A stretch of DNA of 64,000 nucleotides from Ga0077523 sp038324085 (GCA_038324085.1 JBBQHP010000007.1:97887-161886); one strand, 5' to 3'. Shown: positions 8,612 to 18,951, numbered from the stretch's first letter. Numbers and translations are program-made. The notes: generated by a model from the letters alone, not told the origin.

Positions 8612-8986
8612 ATGACCATTGCCAGCACCACTTCCGCCCTGACCGACAAGGTCATCCAGGGTACAGACAATGCGATCCGGGCCAGCCGGCGCGCAGCCGA
8701 CGATACGCTGGACCAGGTTGCGGACGGCGTGGACAGCGTTCGCGCGCAGGCCGCACCTCACATCGACCGGTTGAGCGGCGAAGCCGCGGACCTCGCGCGG
8801 CGTGGCATGAAAAACGTGCGCGAGCGTGCCGACCAGTTGCGCACCAGCGGGCTGCGCACCTGGGACGACTCCCTCGACTACGTCAAGGACGAGCCGGTCA
8901 AGGCGGTGCTGATCGCTGCGGCCACCGGCGCCCTGATCGTGGCGATCCTGTCGCTCCTTACTCGTTCCGGCAACGCGCGTCGCTGA
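8612..8986 (+). CDS. YqjD/ElaB-family (DUF883) membrane-anchored protein
   Basis: The 124-residue protein has a long amphipathic helical region (about 10-90, rich in Ala, Asp and Arg) and one C-terminal membrane span (AVLIAAATGALIVAILSLL) preceded by YVKDEPVKA, the hallmark of the DUF883 family. In E. coli such proteins are stationary-phase inner-membrane anchors that can bind ribosomes; that role here is by analogy only. AGAAAGG lies about 8 nt before the ATG. The yqjE-like gene follows after 11 bp, so gene order mirrors enterobacterial yqjD-yqjE-yqjK. Confidence 0.88.
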   Translation: MTIASTTSALTDKVIQGTDNAIRASRRAADDTLDQVADGVDSVRAQAAPHIDRLSGEAADLARRGMKNVRERADQLRTSGLRTWDDSLDYVKDEPVKAVLIAAATGALIVAILSLLTRSGNARR

Positions 8987-8997
8987 AGGTCGAGGCC

Positions 8998-9381
8998 ATG
9001 TTCCGCGCGCTCTTTCGTATCGCCACGAGCCAACCGCAGCTGCTGGCAGATCACGTCGAGGCATATTCGGAACTCGTTGCGAGCGAAGTGGGATCGGCCG
9101 CGGAGCATTGGAAGCGCCGCGCGGTGCTGCTGCTGATCGGGTACGGCAGCCTCGCGGCAGCCGTGTTCCTGGGTGCGATCGCGCTGATGCTGTGGGCCGC
9201 CATCCCCACTGCTTCGATGAACCAGCCCTGGGTGCTGCTCGCGGTGCCCGTGGTACCGGCAGCCGTGGGTCTGTGGGCCACCATGCGGGCCGAGCTGATG
9301 GTGTCCGGCGAAGCCTTCGGGATGCTGCGTCGACAATGGGCAGCCGACGTGGCGATGTTGCGCGAGGACTCCGGCTCGTGA
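8998..9381 (+). CDS. YqjE-like phage-holin-superfamily membrane protein
   Basis: The 127-residue protein has an amphipathic N-terminal helix (TSQPQLLADHVEAYSELVASEV) and two membrane spans (about 43-66 and 72-93), ending in a charged helix. This is the architecture of YqjE/DUF1469-type proteins that accompany YqjD. Role unknown; envelope association is inferred from the spans. Its TGA overlaps the GTG of the next gene (GTGA), so the two are coupled. Confidence 0.8.
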   Translation: MFRALFRIATSQPQLLADHVEAYSELVASEVGSAAEHWKRRAVLLLIGYGSLAAAVFLGAIALMLWAAIPTASMNQPWVLLAVPVVPAAVGLWATMRAELMVSGEAFGMLRRQWAADVAMLREDSGS

Positions 9382-9938
9382 GTGCGGTCCTCGACGATGG
9401 AGCGCGGACCGGGCCCTCGCCAGGTGCGGGCGATTCGCGCCGCCCCATGTCCGCGAACGAGCGCCTGTCCATCTCGCGCGAACGCATTCGCCGTTTTCTG
9501 CACGGGGAAGTGCCGGAAGGACCCACTCGTCCGGGCCAGCGTGCGGCCTGGGCTCCGGAATGGCTGAAGCGGGTGAGGCAGCACCCGATAGCGGGCACCA
9601 TTGTCGACACGGTCCACGACTGGTGGGTGAACCATCCGATCCTCGGTGCCACGCGCATCGCCGGCTTCGCCGCACGCCGGACGATCCGCCCCCTTGCCGA
9701 TCGGTATCCCTTGCCGCTGGTCGCCGCAGCGGTCGTGATGGGAGCCCTGCTCTTCTGGGCACGCCCGTGGCGTCTGGTGCTGCGCCGCGCGCTGCTCGTC
9801 GGCCTTGCGATGCGGATCGCCAGGCGCGTGCTCGTGCGCCTTCCCGCCAACGGCGTCGTAGACGCGATGGCCGCGCTGTTCACCTCTAAAGCGGCGCGAC
9901 GACGTCGCCGCAGCGACAGCGGAGGATCCCGTCACTGA
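9378..9938 (+). CDS. hypothetical membrane protein, third gene of the yqjDE-like operon
   Basis: The 186-residue product starts at GTG 9378, overlapping the previous stop by 4 bp; ATG at 9447 is an alternative that removes 23 residues of Gly/Arg-rich leader. A soluble segment of about 90 residues (ERIRRFLHGEVPEGPTRPGQ...) precedes a hydrophobic span (LPLVAAAVVMGALLFWA). A second short hydrophobic piece and a very basic tail follow (AARRRRRSDSGG). Position matches yqjK in E. coli, but I see no convincing sequence resemblance. A strong terminator follows 75 bp later. Confidence 0.75.
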   Translation: MSAVLDDGARTGPSPGAGDSRRPMSANERLSISRERIRRFLHGEVPEGPTRPGQRAAWAPEWLKRVRQHPIAGTIVDTVHDWWVNHPILGATRIAGFAARRTIRPLADRYPLPLVAAAVVMGALLFWARPWRLVLRRALLVGLAMRIARRVLVRLPANGVVDAMAALFTSKAARRRRRSDSGGSRH

Positions 9939-10013
9939 ACCTCGCGAAAACCATCCGTCGACCAAGCGGGCATCCCTCCCTCCCCCCGGCTTTCACCTGA
10001 TTCGACGGATCTT

Positions 10014-10043
10014 GCGGCACGTCTCGGCGTGCCGCTTTTTTTT
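10014..10043 (+). terminator. intrinsic terminator of the DUF1328-yqjDE-like operon
   Basis: Perfect 8-bp stem GCGGCACG/CGTGCCGC with a 6-nt loop, followed by eight T residues. Confidence 0.9.
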
Positions 10044-10057
10044 CCTTGCCGCACCGC

Positions 10058-10075
10058 AATAGGACGCTTCTTACA
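10058..10075. promoter_or_regulatory. candidate GacA/UvrY-like box upstream of the glucan synthase operon
   Basis: Sequence AATAGGACGCTTCTTACA: right arm CTTACA is identical to the GacA box, left arm AATAGG keeps TA and the final G. It lies between the terminator and the 67-residue gene, 85 nt from its ATG. Confidence 0.5.
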
Positions 10076-10159
10076 CGACCGCCTCCGCCGCGCCTACAGA
10101 TTGGCGCGCCCGGCGCTCTTACGCTTCGCAACGTCGCAATGAATCTCCGGAGCGCATCC

Positions 10160-10363
10160 ATGAATACCGCCCACCTTGCCTTTGCTGCCCTGCCCGAGCT
10201 CGCACTGCTGCGGGATCACATGCTCCGTTGCGCAAGCTCGCGCAGCCGGCTGCATCGCCTGCAATGCGTGGCCGAGGCAATCGATGCGTTCCTCGCCCCC
10301 CGGTTCGTGACCACGTTGACGCTGACACTGGTGATCGTCGCGGGCGCGGCAATGGCGCTTTGA
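10160..10363 (+). CDS. 67-aa membrane microprotein preceding glucan synthase
   Basis: The ATG at 10160 is preceded by CCGGAG, which favours it over the in-frame ATG at 10139. The product has a charged middle (DHMLRCASSRSRLHRL) and one C-terminal membrane span (FVTTLTLTLVIVAGAAMAL). Its stop is one base before the GTG of the glucan synthase, so it must be co-transcribed and is probably translationally coupled. No family recognised. It could help insert or regulate the huge downstream enzyme, but that is inference from position alone. Confidence 0.6.
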   Translation: MNTAHLAFAALPELALLRDHMLRCASSRSRLHRLQCVAEAIDAFLAPRFVTTLTLTLVIVAGAAMAL

Positions 10364-10364
10364 C

Positions 10365-13300
10365 GTGGTCCGGAACCGCCTGCGGTCGCTGCTTCCCGGA
10401 GCCGCGTCCGACACGCTGGCATTGCTCGATCCGGCGCGTGGCGAACTCGAGCAACCGATTCGCGCCGAGATCTTCGGAACCGCACGCTTTCAGCAACACG
10501 GGCGGAGTCTCGGCGATTCGCACGCGCAGGTAGACACGCGCCGCTCCACAACTTTCTTCCCGCGTGTACGCGACAACATCGCGGTACTGCGCGAAGCGCA
10601 TCGCTTCATCGGGCTTCATGAGCGCACCGGACACCACCTGAGTCCCGCCGGGGAATGGCTGCTCGACAACTTCCATATCGTCGGCGCGCAGTTGAAGGAG
10701 ATCCACGACGGACTGCCGCAGCGCTATTTCCGCGACCTACCGGTGCTCGTGGGGGGGCATCTGGCCGGTCTGCCCAGGCTCTACGGGGTGGCCTGGGCCT
10801 TCGTCGCCCATACCGACAGCGCCTTCAACGAGAACCTGCTGGTCTCCTATCTCGACGCCTACCAGGAGACCCGCGAACTGACGCTCGGCGAGCTGTGGGC
10901 GCTGCCGACCACGCTGCGCGTGGTGCTCGTGGAGAATCTGCGTCGACTGGCCGAACGCGTCGCGGCGGCGACGGTCGCGCGCGAACTCGCCAACCTGTGG
11001 TGCGATCAGCTGGCGGGGGGACCGCAGGCGGATCCGCGCCCCATCTACCGGCAACTCGAAGCCCGCGGCATCGCGCGCGTGTTCGCGCTTCAGGTCGCGC
11101 AACGTCTGGAACACCCGACGGCGGTCCCGTTCGCGCCAACCCATGGACACGTACGCCGATGGCTCATGGAGGTCCTCCCCGACCGCGCCGCCTCCCAGTC
11201 GCAGCAGCAGGCGGAGCAGGCCGCCGACAATCTGAGCGTCAGCAATGCAATCACTTCATTGCGCCTGCTCGGCGATGCGGACTGGCGCGAGCTGATCGGG
11301 CGCACCAGCACGTTGATGCGCCGCATGCAGGAGTCGGCTGCCTATCGCGCGGAACGCGACGACACCCAGGACACCACGCTGCATTCAATCGAGCAACTCG
11401 CGCGGCGTTCGTCGGCAAGCGAAACGACCGTCGCGGACGAACTCTTGAAGCTCATGCAGTCACCCGAGGTTCGGGCCGAAGCCGGGTCGCCGCTGCATTC
11501 GCCGCGCTATTGGCTGAGCGGGCCGGGCAGGCCCGCCCTGCGCCACGCCCTGGGACTGCGCGCACCGCTCCTGCCCGCGTGGAGCCCGATGCGCGCCCGT
11601 CTCGCCGTGCCGGCCTACCTCCTGGTGCTTGCGCTCGCCAGCTTTGCGTTGACCGCGTGGTTTGTCGCGCACCATCGGATCGATCCGAACGCAGGTCTCC
11701 TCGAACTGCTGGTGATCGGACTGCTCGCGGCACTACCCGCGTCCGAAGCCGTGATCGCGGTCGTGAACCGGCTGATCAGCGAATCGGTGCACCCACGCCG
11801 GCTGCCGCGGCTCGCCTTGAGCGACGGCATTCCTCCGGAGCATCGCGTCCTCGTCGTGATACCGACGCTGCTGACCAGCCCGGCGTCGATCGCCGAACTG
11901 GCGGATCGCCTCGAACAGCACTACCTGGCCAACCCGGAGCGGCACGCCCAGTTCGCGCTTCTGAGCGACTACACCGACGCCGGTGCGGCACGGATGCATA
12001 CCGACGCTCCCTTGCTTGCGGCCGCGGCAGCGGCCCTGAGGGACTTGAACCGACGCCATCCGCCGGAGGCGGACGAGCCCCCGCGTTTTCTGTTGCTCCA
12101 TCGCGAACGCCGGTTCAGCGTTTCCGAGCAGCGCTGGATCGGCTGGGAGCGCAAGCGCGGCAAGCTCGAACAGTTGCTTTCCTTCCTGGTCGAAGCCGCC
12201 GAGTCCCCGTTCGTCGACCTGGACGAACTTTCGCGACCGGCCCCGGCGACGCCGCGCGTGGTAACACTGGACAGCGATACGCAACTGCCCCCCGGAAGCC
12301 TGCGTGAGCTGGTCGGGGTCGCCGCACACCCCCTGAATCAGCCGCGACTCGACCCCGAGGGGCGGCGCGTCCTGTCCGGCTTCGGCATCCTCCAGCCCCG
12401 CGTGGTGACGCCTTTGCCCCGGGCAGCCGAAATCACGCCGTTCCACTGGTTGTTCGCCGGGCGGTGCGGGTTGGACCCGTACAGCGCCGCCAGCTCCGAG
12501 GTCTACCAGGATCTGTTCGGCGAAGGCACCTTCACCGGCAAGGGTCTGCTCGACGTGCGCACCATGCATGCGGTGCTGGGCGGCCGGTTGCCGGAAGGAC
12601 TCGTGCTGAGCCATGACCTGCTGGAGGGCGCCATCGCTCGTTGCGGCGGGGTGAGCGACATCGTCGTGATCGAGGAAGCACCGATGCATCCCGATGTCGC
12701 AGCGTCCCGGGTGCATCGCTGGACGCGCGGCGACTGGCAACTGCTGCCGCTGCTCGCGCACGCGGGTCGCTATGGCATCGGCATCATCAACCGCTGGAAG
12801 ATGGTCGACAATCTGCGGCGCTCCCTGGTCGCGCCGCTGTCGTTGCTGCTGCTTGCCTGCGGCCTCGCGGGATGGGGACTGCGGCCCGGTGCGGCGCTGG
12901 CACTGATCGGCGCGGCGTTCGGCGCTGGTCCTCTGCTCGGCGCCGTGGCGGGCATGGCACCGAGCAGGGACGGCATCGCCTTGCGCCATTTCTATCGCGG
13001 CGCACTCGCCGATCTCGCGCGTGCGATCGGCAGCACGTTCTGGCAACTCGCGCAGCTGCTGCAGCACGCGCTGATGAGCCTCGATGCGATCGCGCGCGCG
13101 TGCTATCGCATGGCCGTCAGCCGGCGCGGGCTGTTGCAGTGGACGACTGCCGCCGCGGCCCAGTCGGATGCTCCCACGGATCTGCCCGCCGTCGCCCGCA
13201 GGCACACGCGCGAACCATTGGTCGGCGTTGCACTGCTGCTGGCGCTGATTGCGTCCGGCTCCCCGACCCCGTTGCTGGCGGGCTTGCTGTGCCTGACCTG

Positions 13301-16300
13301 GGCGGCGTCGCCGCTCTGGACCTGGTGGGCGAGCCGGCCGAGGCGCCTTGCCGGCGCGGCAGCGCTCGCGGCCTCGGACCGTGAGTATCTGCTCGATGTC
13401 GCGCGCGAGACCTGGCGATTGTTCGAACACGGCGTGGGCGCCGAAGACAACGACCTGCCACCCGACAACCTGCAGATCTTTCCGCGACCGATGGTGGCGC
13501 ATCGCACGTCACCCACGAACATCGGGCTGTATCTCGTGACCGCGGCCTGCGCTCGTCAATTCGGCTGGATCGGAACGAACGACCTGCTCGGGCGCTACGA
13601 GCGCACCCTCGAAGCACTCGGACGACTGGCGCGCCACCGCGGGCATTTCCTCAACTGGTACGACACGTCCTCGTTGCAACCGCTGGCGCCGGCGTATGTC
13701 TCGACCGTGGACAGCGGCAATCTCTGCGGCTGCCTGGTCACGACCGCGCAGGCCTGCGAGGCGCTCGCGGGCACGCCGTTCGCCGAGGGCGCCGGGCGCG
13801 CCGCGGTGGCGGCGTCGCGGCGCCGACTGGCACAGTTTGGCCCCGACCGCGACGCACTCCCCGCGCACGGCGCAATCGCTACCGTGCTGTCGATCGACGA
13901 TCCGCTCGCGTCGCTGCGCTCCAACCATGCCGAGTTCGCAGCGCTCGTTGCGAGCGCCAGCGCCGAGCTGCCTTCCTGGTCGAGCGGTCTCGTCGGGCGC
14001 GCCACCGACGCCGGCGCGACGGTCAAGCCAGCGATCACCGAACTGGTGCGCGATCACCTCACGATCCTCCAGTCGATCGCACGTGACTTTGCCGGCGATC
14101 AGGCCGGGGCCAGCCGCCGCCTGCTCGCGCTGTCTGCCGCATTCCGGAGCATCGCGGAGGCGGCAGAGTTCGGCTTTCTGTTCAATCGGCGCAGGCGCCT
14201 GTTCCACATCGGCTACCGGGTCCAGGATGCCCAGCTCGATTCCAGCCTGTACGACCTGCTCGCGTCCGAATCCCGGCTTGCCAGTCTGTGGGCGATCGCA
14301 AAAGGCGACGTCCCCGTCGCGCACTGGGCCGCGCTCGGGCGGCCCTATTTCTGTGACGGCAGCCAGGCCGGCCTGCGGTCGTGGTCGGGGTCGATGTTCG
14401 AGTACCTCATGCCCACGCTTCTTCTCGATGAACCCGACGGCAGTGCGCTGGCTGGCGCGGCAACAACCGCGGTGCGCGCCCAGATAGCGTTCGGGCAGGA
14501 GCGTGGCGTTCCCTGGGGCATCTCCGAATCGGCTTACGCCGCGAGTGACCAGACGCTTGCGTATCAATATTCGCCGCAGGGCGTACCCTTGCTCGCACTG
14601 CGGCGCACCCCGGCGGACGAACTCGTCATCGCACCTTATGCGACTGCGCTTGCGACGCTGGTCGACCCGCTCGCGGCCGTCGCCAATCTGCGCCGGCTCG
14701 AAGGATTGCACGCCCGCGACTGCGCCGGGTTCATCGAGGCTCTCGACTACACGCCGGAGCGTCACACGGGCACGGGTGCCGGCACGCACGTCGCCACGTT
14801 CATGGCCCACCACCAGGGCATGACGATTCTGGCGCTGGCCGATGTGCTGCTCGATGCGGCGCCGCGACGCTGGGCGATGAGCGAAACCCGGTTGCGCGCG
14901 GTCGCGTCGCTCCTGCAGGAACGCGTGCCGCGCGAAATCTCCCTCCTGGTGGAGCCGCCGCCCGCGCTGAGCGTCGGAGACCGGCGCCAGAGAGCACCCG
15001 GCCTGTCGCGCAGCATCGTTCCCGGCACGTCCGTGCTGCAGCCGACACACCTGCTGTCCAATGGACGCTACAGCGTCGCACTGCGAGCCAACGGCGCCGG
15101 CTGGAGCCGCTTCGGGCCGGCCTTCGTCACGCGCTGGCGCGACGACGCTCTGCGCGACTGTTACGGCAGCTTCTTCTACCTTCGTCGCCAGCCCGCGGAT
15201 CAGCCCGTCTCCCTGACCCAGCATCCGGCGCCTGACTCGCGCGCCCACTACGAGGCGGCATTCCACAGCGACCGGGTCTGCCTCGAAGCCCATTGGCCGG
15301 ATCTGCACGCGCAATGCCTGGTCTGGGTGAGTCCCGAGGACGACATCGAATTGCGCCGGATCGAACTGAGCAACCGGACCGATCAGCCGATCGACGTCGA
15401 ATTGATGTCCGCTTTCGAAGTGTCGCTCTCCGATGCGCGCGCCGATGAAGCCCATCCGGCATTCGCCAATCTGTTCGTGCGCGCGCAATGGGACGCCGGC
15501 AATCGCGCGCTGTATCTCGAACGCAAGCCGCGCCTCGCGACCGAGCAGGGACTGCACGCAGTCCATTTCGTGGCGGTGGCGGATCGCCACGTCGGCACCG
15601 TGCGCGTGCAGGCCGATCGCGCGCGCTGGCTGGGACGACAGCGCGACGCAGCCCACCCGCTCGCGCGCTACGACGCCGCGCCGCCGGACGGCGCGGCGGC
15701 CGAGACCGGGCTCGATCCGGTCGCCGCGCTGTCGCTCACGCTTCGGGTGCCGGCGCACGGCATCGCGCGCTTCACCGTTGCAACCGCTGCCGCGACCACG
15801 CGTGCGAGTCTGGAAGCACTGGTGGACCGGTATCGCGAGCGGTCCGTTGTCGATCGATCGTCACTGATGTCGGCCACCCTCGCCGGCATCCGGCTGCGCG
15901 AACTGCGCATCAGCGCCACCAACCTTGCGACGATCCAGACGCTCGCGACCACGCTCGTCCTGTTGTTGTCGCGCCCCCTCGGGTCCGGGGACACCGCCGG
16001 TTTCGACCGGCGCGCACTGTGGCGCTTCGGTATCTCGGGCGACCGACCGATCATCCTCGTGAACGCCGCGACCGTTCAGGGGGTCGGTCTGATCCGTGTC
16101 CTGGGCCAGGCCTTGCAGCTCTGGACCTGGGGCGGCATCGAATGTGACCTCGTGGTCCTGAACGGCGAGCCTGCGTCCTACCTGATGCCGCTCGATCGCG
16201 AACTCGCGGCGATCAGCGAGCGCTTCGCGGCCGAGACCAATGCGTCGATCCCGGCCACGCGCGCGTGTGCATTGCACCTCCTGCGCGCTGCGGACGTATC

Positions 16301-18941
16301 GCCGGAAGAACGCGCCACCTTCGAATCGCTAGCCCGTGTCCATCTGAATGCGGACGGTCGCCCGCTGGCGCAGCACGTCCAGGATCTGGTCGAATGGCAC
16401 GATGCCGCGCTCGATCAGCGCATGGAGCACGCGGGAGCGGTGCTGCCGGCAGCGCCGCATGCGGTGCCGCTTCTGCCTCCGCAAACGAGCTTCGGCGAGG
16501 ACGGTTCAAGCTTTCGTTTCGAAGTGGATGCAGCCCGCAAACCAGCGCGACCCTGGGTCAATATTCTGTCGAACCCGACGTTCGGGGCACAGGTATCGGA
16601 ATCAGGCGCCGGCTTCACCTGGGCAGGCAACAGCCGTTTGCATCAGCTCACGCCCTGGTCCAACGACCCGGTGGTGGATCCGGCCGGCGAGCTGTTCCTC
16701 GTTCAGGACATGGGCACGCGCGAAGTCCGCAATGTCGCCGCCGGGGCCGGCGCTTCGGCGAGCGTCTACCGCATCGAGCACCTGCAAGGCGCAACCAGCA
16801 TCGGACACATTCGCGGCGACGTGGAAGTGCAGGCGACGTGGTGCATCGACGATGAGCACGCGATAAAACAGGTGCACATCCAGCTGACCAATCGCGGCAG
16901 CCGCCCGCAACGCCTGCGCGTGATCGGCCTGGTCGAATGGATCATGGGCGGGGGAAGAGTCGACCGCCAGTCGGTGAGGACCGACTGCGGTGTGCGTGAG
17001 ATCACGCTTCAGACCATCGATCCACCGGTGCTGACAGCAACGCAGCGCGACGGCCACGGCGGCTTCGGCGGGGCCACTGCGTTCCTGACCCTGCGTCGCA
17101 GCGTCGGGGAGGACGTGGATTCGACGGAGTGGACCTGTGACCGCCGCGAGTTCTTCGATGCGCGCGGCCGTGTAAGCGTGCCTGATCACTTCGGCGAGCG
17201 CACCGGCGCGGGACTCGATCCCTGTGCCGCATTGTCCACGGTGCTGGCCCTCGCGCCGGGCGCCAGTGCGGAATGCACTTTCCTCCTGGGTCACGCGGGC
17301 GACGCCGTGGCAGCGCTCGCCTTGGCGCGCAACGCGTCGGCAGTCGCCCCGTCGGTGCGTTTGCGCAAGGTCCGCGAACACTGGAACGATCTGCTGAACG
17401 GCATCTCGGTGCGCACGCCTGATCCGCTGTTCGACGCCCTGGTCAATCGGTGGCTGCTCTACCAGACCATTGCCTGCCGCATGTGGGCGCGCGCCGGCTT
17501 CTACCAGGCCGGGGGCGCATTCGGATTCCGTGACCAGTTGCAGGACGCGATGGCGCTCGCGGTGACGGTGCCCTCGTTGCTGCGCCGGCAGATCCTGCTC
17601 GCCGCATCGCGGCAATTCCCGGAAGGCGACGTCCAGCACTGGTGGCACGAACCGACGGGCGCCGGCGTGCGAACGCATTTTTCCGACGACCTGCTGTGGT
17701 TGCCGCATGCGACCGTGCACTACCTCGACTGCACCGTCGATGACACGGTACTGGACGAGGTGGTGCCGTTCCTCGACGGCGAGCCGATTCCACCCGGGGC
17801 CGAGGACGCGTATTTCGTCCCGACCGTGAGCACGCGCAGCGCGACGGTGTACGAACATTGCGCCCTCGCGATCGATCGCAGTCTCGCCGTGGGGGTGCAC
17901 GGCCTGCCGCTGATGGGAACGGGCGACTGGAACGACGGCATGAACCGCGTCGGCCACGAAGGCCGGGGCGAGTCGGTCTGGCTCGCCTGGTTTCTCTGCC
18001 GGCTGGTCGCGGACTTCGCGCCGGTGGCGGAACGCCGTGACGATCGCGCGCGCGCCAATCGCTGGCGCGAGTCGGCGCGCGGTTGGCGCGGGGCCCTGGG
18101 TCGCAGCGCGTGGGACGGCGAATGGTTCATGCGCGCTTTCTTCGACGACGGTTCGGCGCTCGGCTCGAAGCGCAATGACGAATGCCGCATCGACCTCATC
18201 GCCCAGGCCTGGTCGGTGCTCTCGGGGGCAGCACCACGACGGCAGCAGGAAACCGCCATGAATTCCGTCGAGCGCCTGCTCGTGGATCCGGCCGCCGGAC
18301 TCGTGCGACTGCTCGATCCGCCTCTAGCGCAGTCCATTCCCAGCGCCGGCTATATACAGGCGTACCCGCCTGGCGTGCGCGAGAACGGCGGCCAGTATTC
18401 CCACGCGGGCGTGTGGGCGCTGATGGCGCAAGCAGAGCTCGGACATGCCGATGCCGCCTGGCGCATGTTCCAGATGCTGAGCCCGGCGCACCGCACGCGC
18501 GGGCCGCGCGGCACCGCCTACGAACTCGAACCGTACGTGATGGCCGGTGACGTTTATTCACAACCCCCTTATGTCGGTCGGGGGGGCTGGAGTTGGTACA
18601 CCGGTTCAGCGGCATGGATGCATCGCGCCGCCATCGAATCGATCGCGGGTCTGGAAGTGAACGGCGACCGCGTGCGGCTGTCCCCGCGACTCCCGTCGCA
18701 TTGGCCGGGCATGGTGCTCACGCTCAAGCGCGAGCGGCGCTTGCACGAATTCGTCCTCTGCAACGGCGTGGACGGCCCCGAACATGCGGCCGCACTGTCC
18801 CGGGGTGCGCAACCGCTGGCGGTCGGGGCATGGCTCTCGCTGGCCGACACGTCCGCGGCCAGTCTTCACGTGGTCGCGGGGCTCCCGGCAGCGAGTGCGG
18901 ATGCCGCGGAAGCAGCCCGACTGCGTCAGCCCGTCCACTGA
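10365..18941 (+). CDS. ndvB: cyclic beta-1,2-glucan synthase-like protein (NdvB/ChvB family)
   Basis: The 2,858-residue inner-membrane enzyme resembles NdvB/ChvB. The N-terminal part (about 1-400) is soluble. Membrane spans occur near 410-470 and 820-1000, flanking a GT84-type glycosyltransferase domain. That domain has a DxD-like DSDTQLPPG (Asp about 636/638), QDLFGEGTFTGKG and HRWTRGDWQ. Large glucoamylase-like and carbohydrate-binding modules follow. The C-terminus is a GH94 phosphorylase-type domain (about 2080-2820) with TGDWNDGMN (general acid Asp about 2524). In rhizobia this protein makes, lengthens and cyclises periplasmic glucans for osmoadaptation. The GTG start is one base after the 67-residue gene. 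No ndvA-type exporter is in the window. Confidence 0.92.
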   Translation: MVRNRLRSLLPGAASDTLALLDPARGELEQPIRAEIFGTARFQQHGRSLGDSHAQVDTRRSTTFFPRVRDNIAVLREAHRFIGLHERTGHHLSPAGEWLLDNFHIVGAQLKEIHDGLPQRYFRDLPVLVGGHLAGLPRLYGVAWAFVAHTDSAFNENLLVSYLDAYQETRELTLGELWALPTTLRVVLVENLRRLAERVAAATVARELANLWCDQLAGGPQADPRPIYRQLEARGIARVFALQVAQRLEHPTAVPFAPTHGHVRRWLMEVLPDRAASQSQQQAEQAADNLSVSNAITSLRLLGDADWRELIGRTSTLMRRMQESAAYRAERDDTQDTTLHSIEQLARRSSASETTVADELLKLMQSPEVRAEAGSPLHSPRYWLSGPGRPALRHALGLRAPLLPAWSPMRARLAVPAYLLVLALASFALTAWFVAHHRIDPNAGLLELLVIGLLAALPASEAVIAVVNRLISESVHPRRLPRLALSDGIPPEHRVLVVIPTLLTSPASIAELADRLEQHYLANPERHAQFALLSDYTDAGAARMHTDAPLLAAAAAALRDLNRRHPPEADEPPRFLLLHRERRFSVSEQRWIGWERKRGKLEQLLSFLVEAAESPFVDLDELSRPAPATPRVVTLDSDTQLPPGSLRELVGVAAHPLNQPRLDPEGRRVLSGFGILQPRVVTPLPRAAEITPFHWLFAGRCGLDPYSAASSEVYQDLFGEGTFTGKGLLDVRTMHAVLGGRLPEGLVLSHDLLEGAIARCGGVSDIVVIEEAPMHPDVAASRVHRWTRGDWQLLPLLAHAGRYGIGIINRWKMVDNLRRSLVAPLSLLLLACGLAGWGLRPGAALALIGAAFGAGPLLGAVAGMAPSRDGIALRHFYRGALADLARAIGSTFWQLAQLLQHALMSLDAIARACYRMAVSRRGLLQWTTAAAAQSDAPTDLPAVARRHTREPLVGVALLLALIASGSPTPLLAGLLCLTWAASPLWTWWASRPRRLAGAAALAASDREYLLDVARETWRLFEHGVGAEDNDLPPDNLQIFPRPMVAHRTSPTNIGLYLVTAACARQFGWIGTNDLLGRYERTLEALGRLARHRGHFLNWYDTSSLQPLAPAYVSTVDSGNLCGCLVTTAQACEALAGTPFAEGAGRAAVAASRRRLAQFGPDRDALPAHGAIATVLSIDDPLASLRSNHAEFAALVASASAELPSWSSGLVGRATDAGATVKPAITELVRDHLTILQSIARDFAGDQAGASRRLLALSAAFRSIAEAAEFGFLFNRRRRLFHIGYRVQDAQLDSSLYDLLASESRLASLWAIAKGDVPVAHWAALGRPYFCDGSQAGLRSWSGSMFEYLMPTLLLDEPDGSALAGAATTAVRAQIAFGQERGVPWGISESAYAASDQTLAYQYSPQGVPLLALRRTPADELVIAPYATALATLVDPLAAVANLRRLEGLHARDCAGFIEALDYTPERHTGTGAGTHVATFMAHHQGMTILALADVLLDAAPRRWAMSETRLRAVASLLQERVPREISLLVEPPPALSVGDRRQRAPGLSRSIVPGTSVLQPTHLLSNGRYSVALRANGAGWSRFGPAFVTRWRDDALRDCYGSFFYLRRQPADQPVSLTQHPAPDSRAHYEAAFHSDRVCLEAHWPDLHAQCLVWVSPEDDIELRRIELSNRTDQPIDVELMSAFEVSLSDARADEAHPAFANLFVRAQWDAGNRALYLERKPRLATEQGLHAVHFVAVADRHVGTVRVQADRARWLGRQRDAAHPLARYDAAPPDGAAAETGLDPVAALSLTLRVPAHGIARFTVATAAATTRASLEALVDRYRERSVVDRSSLMSATLAGIRLRELRISATNLATIQTLATTLVLLLSRPLGSGDTAGFDRRALWRFGISGDRPIILVNAATVQGVGLIRVLGQALQLWTWGGIECDLVVLNGEPASYLMPLDRELAAISERFAAETNASIPATRACALHLLRAADVSPEERATFESLARVHLNADGRPLAQHVQDLVEWHDAALDQRMEHAGAVLPAAPHAVPLLPPQTSFGEDGSSFRFEVDAARKPARPWVNILSNPTFGAQVSESGAGFTWAGNSRLHQLTPWSNDPVVDPAGELFLVQDMGTREVRNVAAGAGASASVYRIEHLQGATSIGHIRGDVEVQATWCIDDEHAIKQVHIQLTNRGSRPQRLRVIGLVEWIMGGGRVDRQSVRTDCGVREITLQTIDPPVLTATQRDGHGGFGGATAFLTLRRSVGEDVDSTEWTCDRREFFDARGRVSVPDHFGERTGAGLDPCAALSTVLALAPGASAECTFLLGHAGDAVAALALARNASAVAPSVRLRKVREHWNDLLNGISVRTPDPLFDALVNRWLLYQTIACRMWARAGFYQAGGAFGFRDQLQDAMALAVTVPSLLRRQILLAASRQFPEGDVQHWWHEPTGAGVRTHFSDDLLWLPHATVHYLDCTVDDTVLDEVVPFLDGEPIPPGAEDAYFVPTVSTRSATVYEHCALAIDRSLAVGVHGLPLMGTGDWNDGMNRVGHEGRGESVWLAWFLCRLVADFAPVAERRDDRARANRWRESARGWRGALGRSAWDGEWFMRAFFDDGSALGSKRNDECRIDLIAQAWSVLSGAAPRRQQETAMNSVERLLVDPAAGLVRLLDPPLAQSIPSAGYIQAYPPGVRENGGQYSHAGVWALMAQAELGHADAAWRMFQMLSPAHRTRGPRGTAYELEPYVMAGDVYSQPPYVGRGGWSWYTGSAAWMHRAAIESIAGLEVNGDRVRLSPRLPSHWPGMVLTLKRERRLHEFVLCNGVDGPEHAAALSRGAQPLAVGAWLSLADTSAASLHVVAGLPAASADAAEAARLRQPVH

Positions 18942-18951
18942 CGCAGACAAC

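Noticed and set aside
13509..15758. Long minus-strand open frame inside the glucan synthase gene
   Set aside because: Shadow frame; the plus-strand protein is continuous and has conserved domains throughout.
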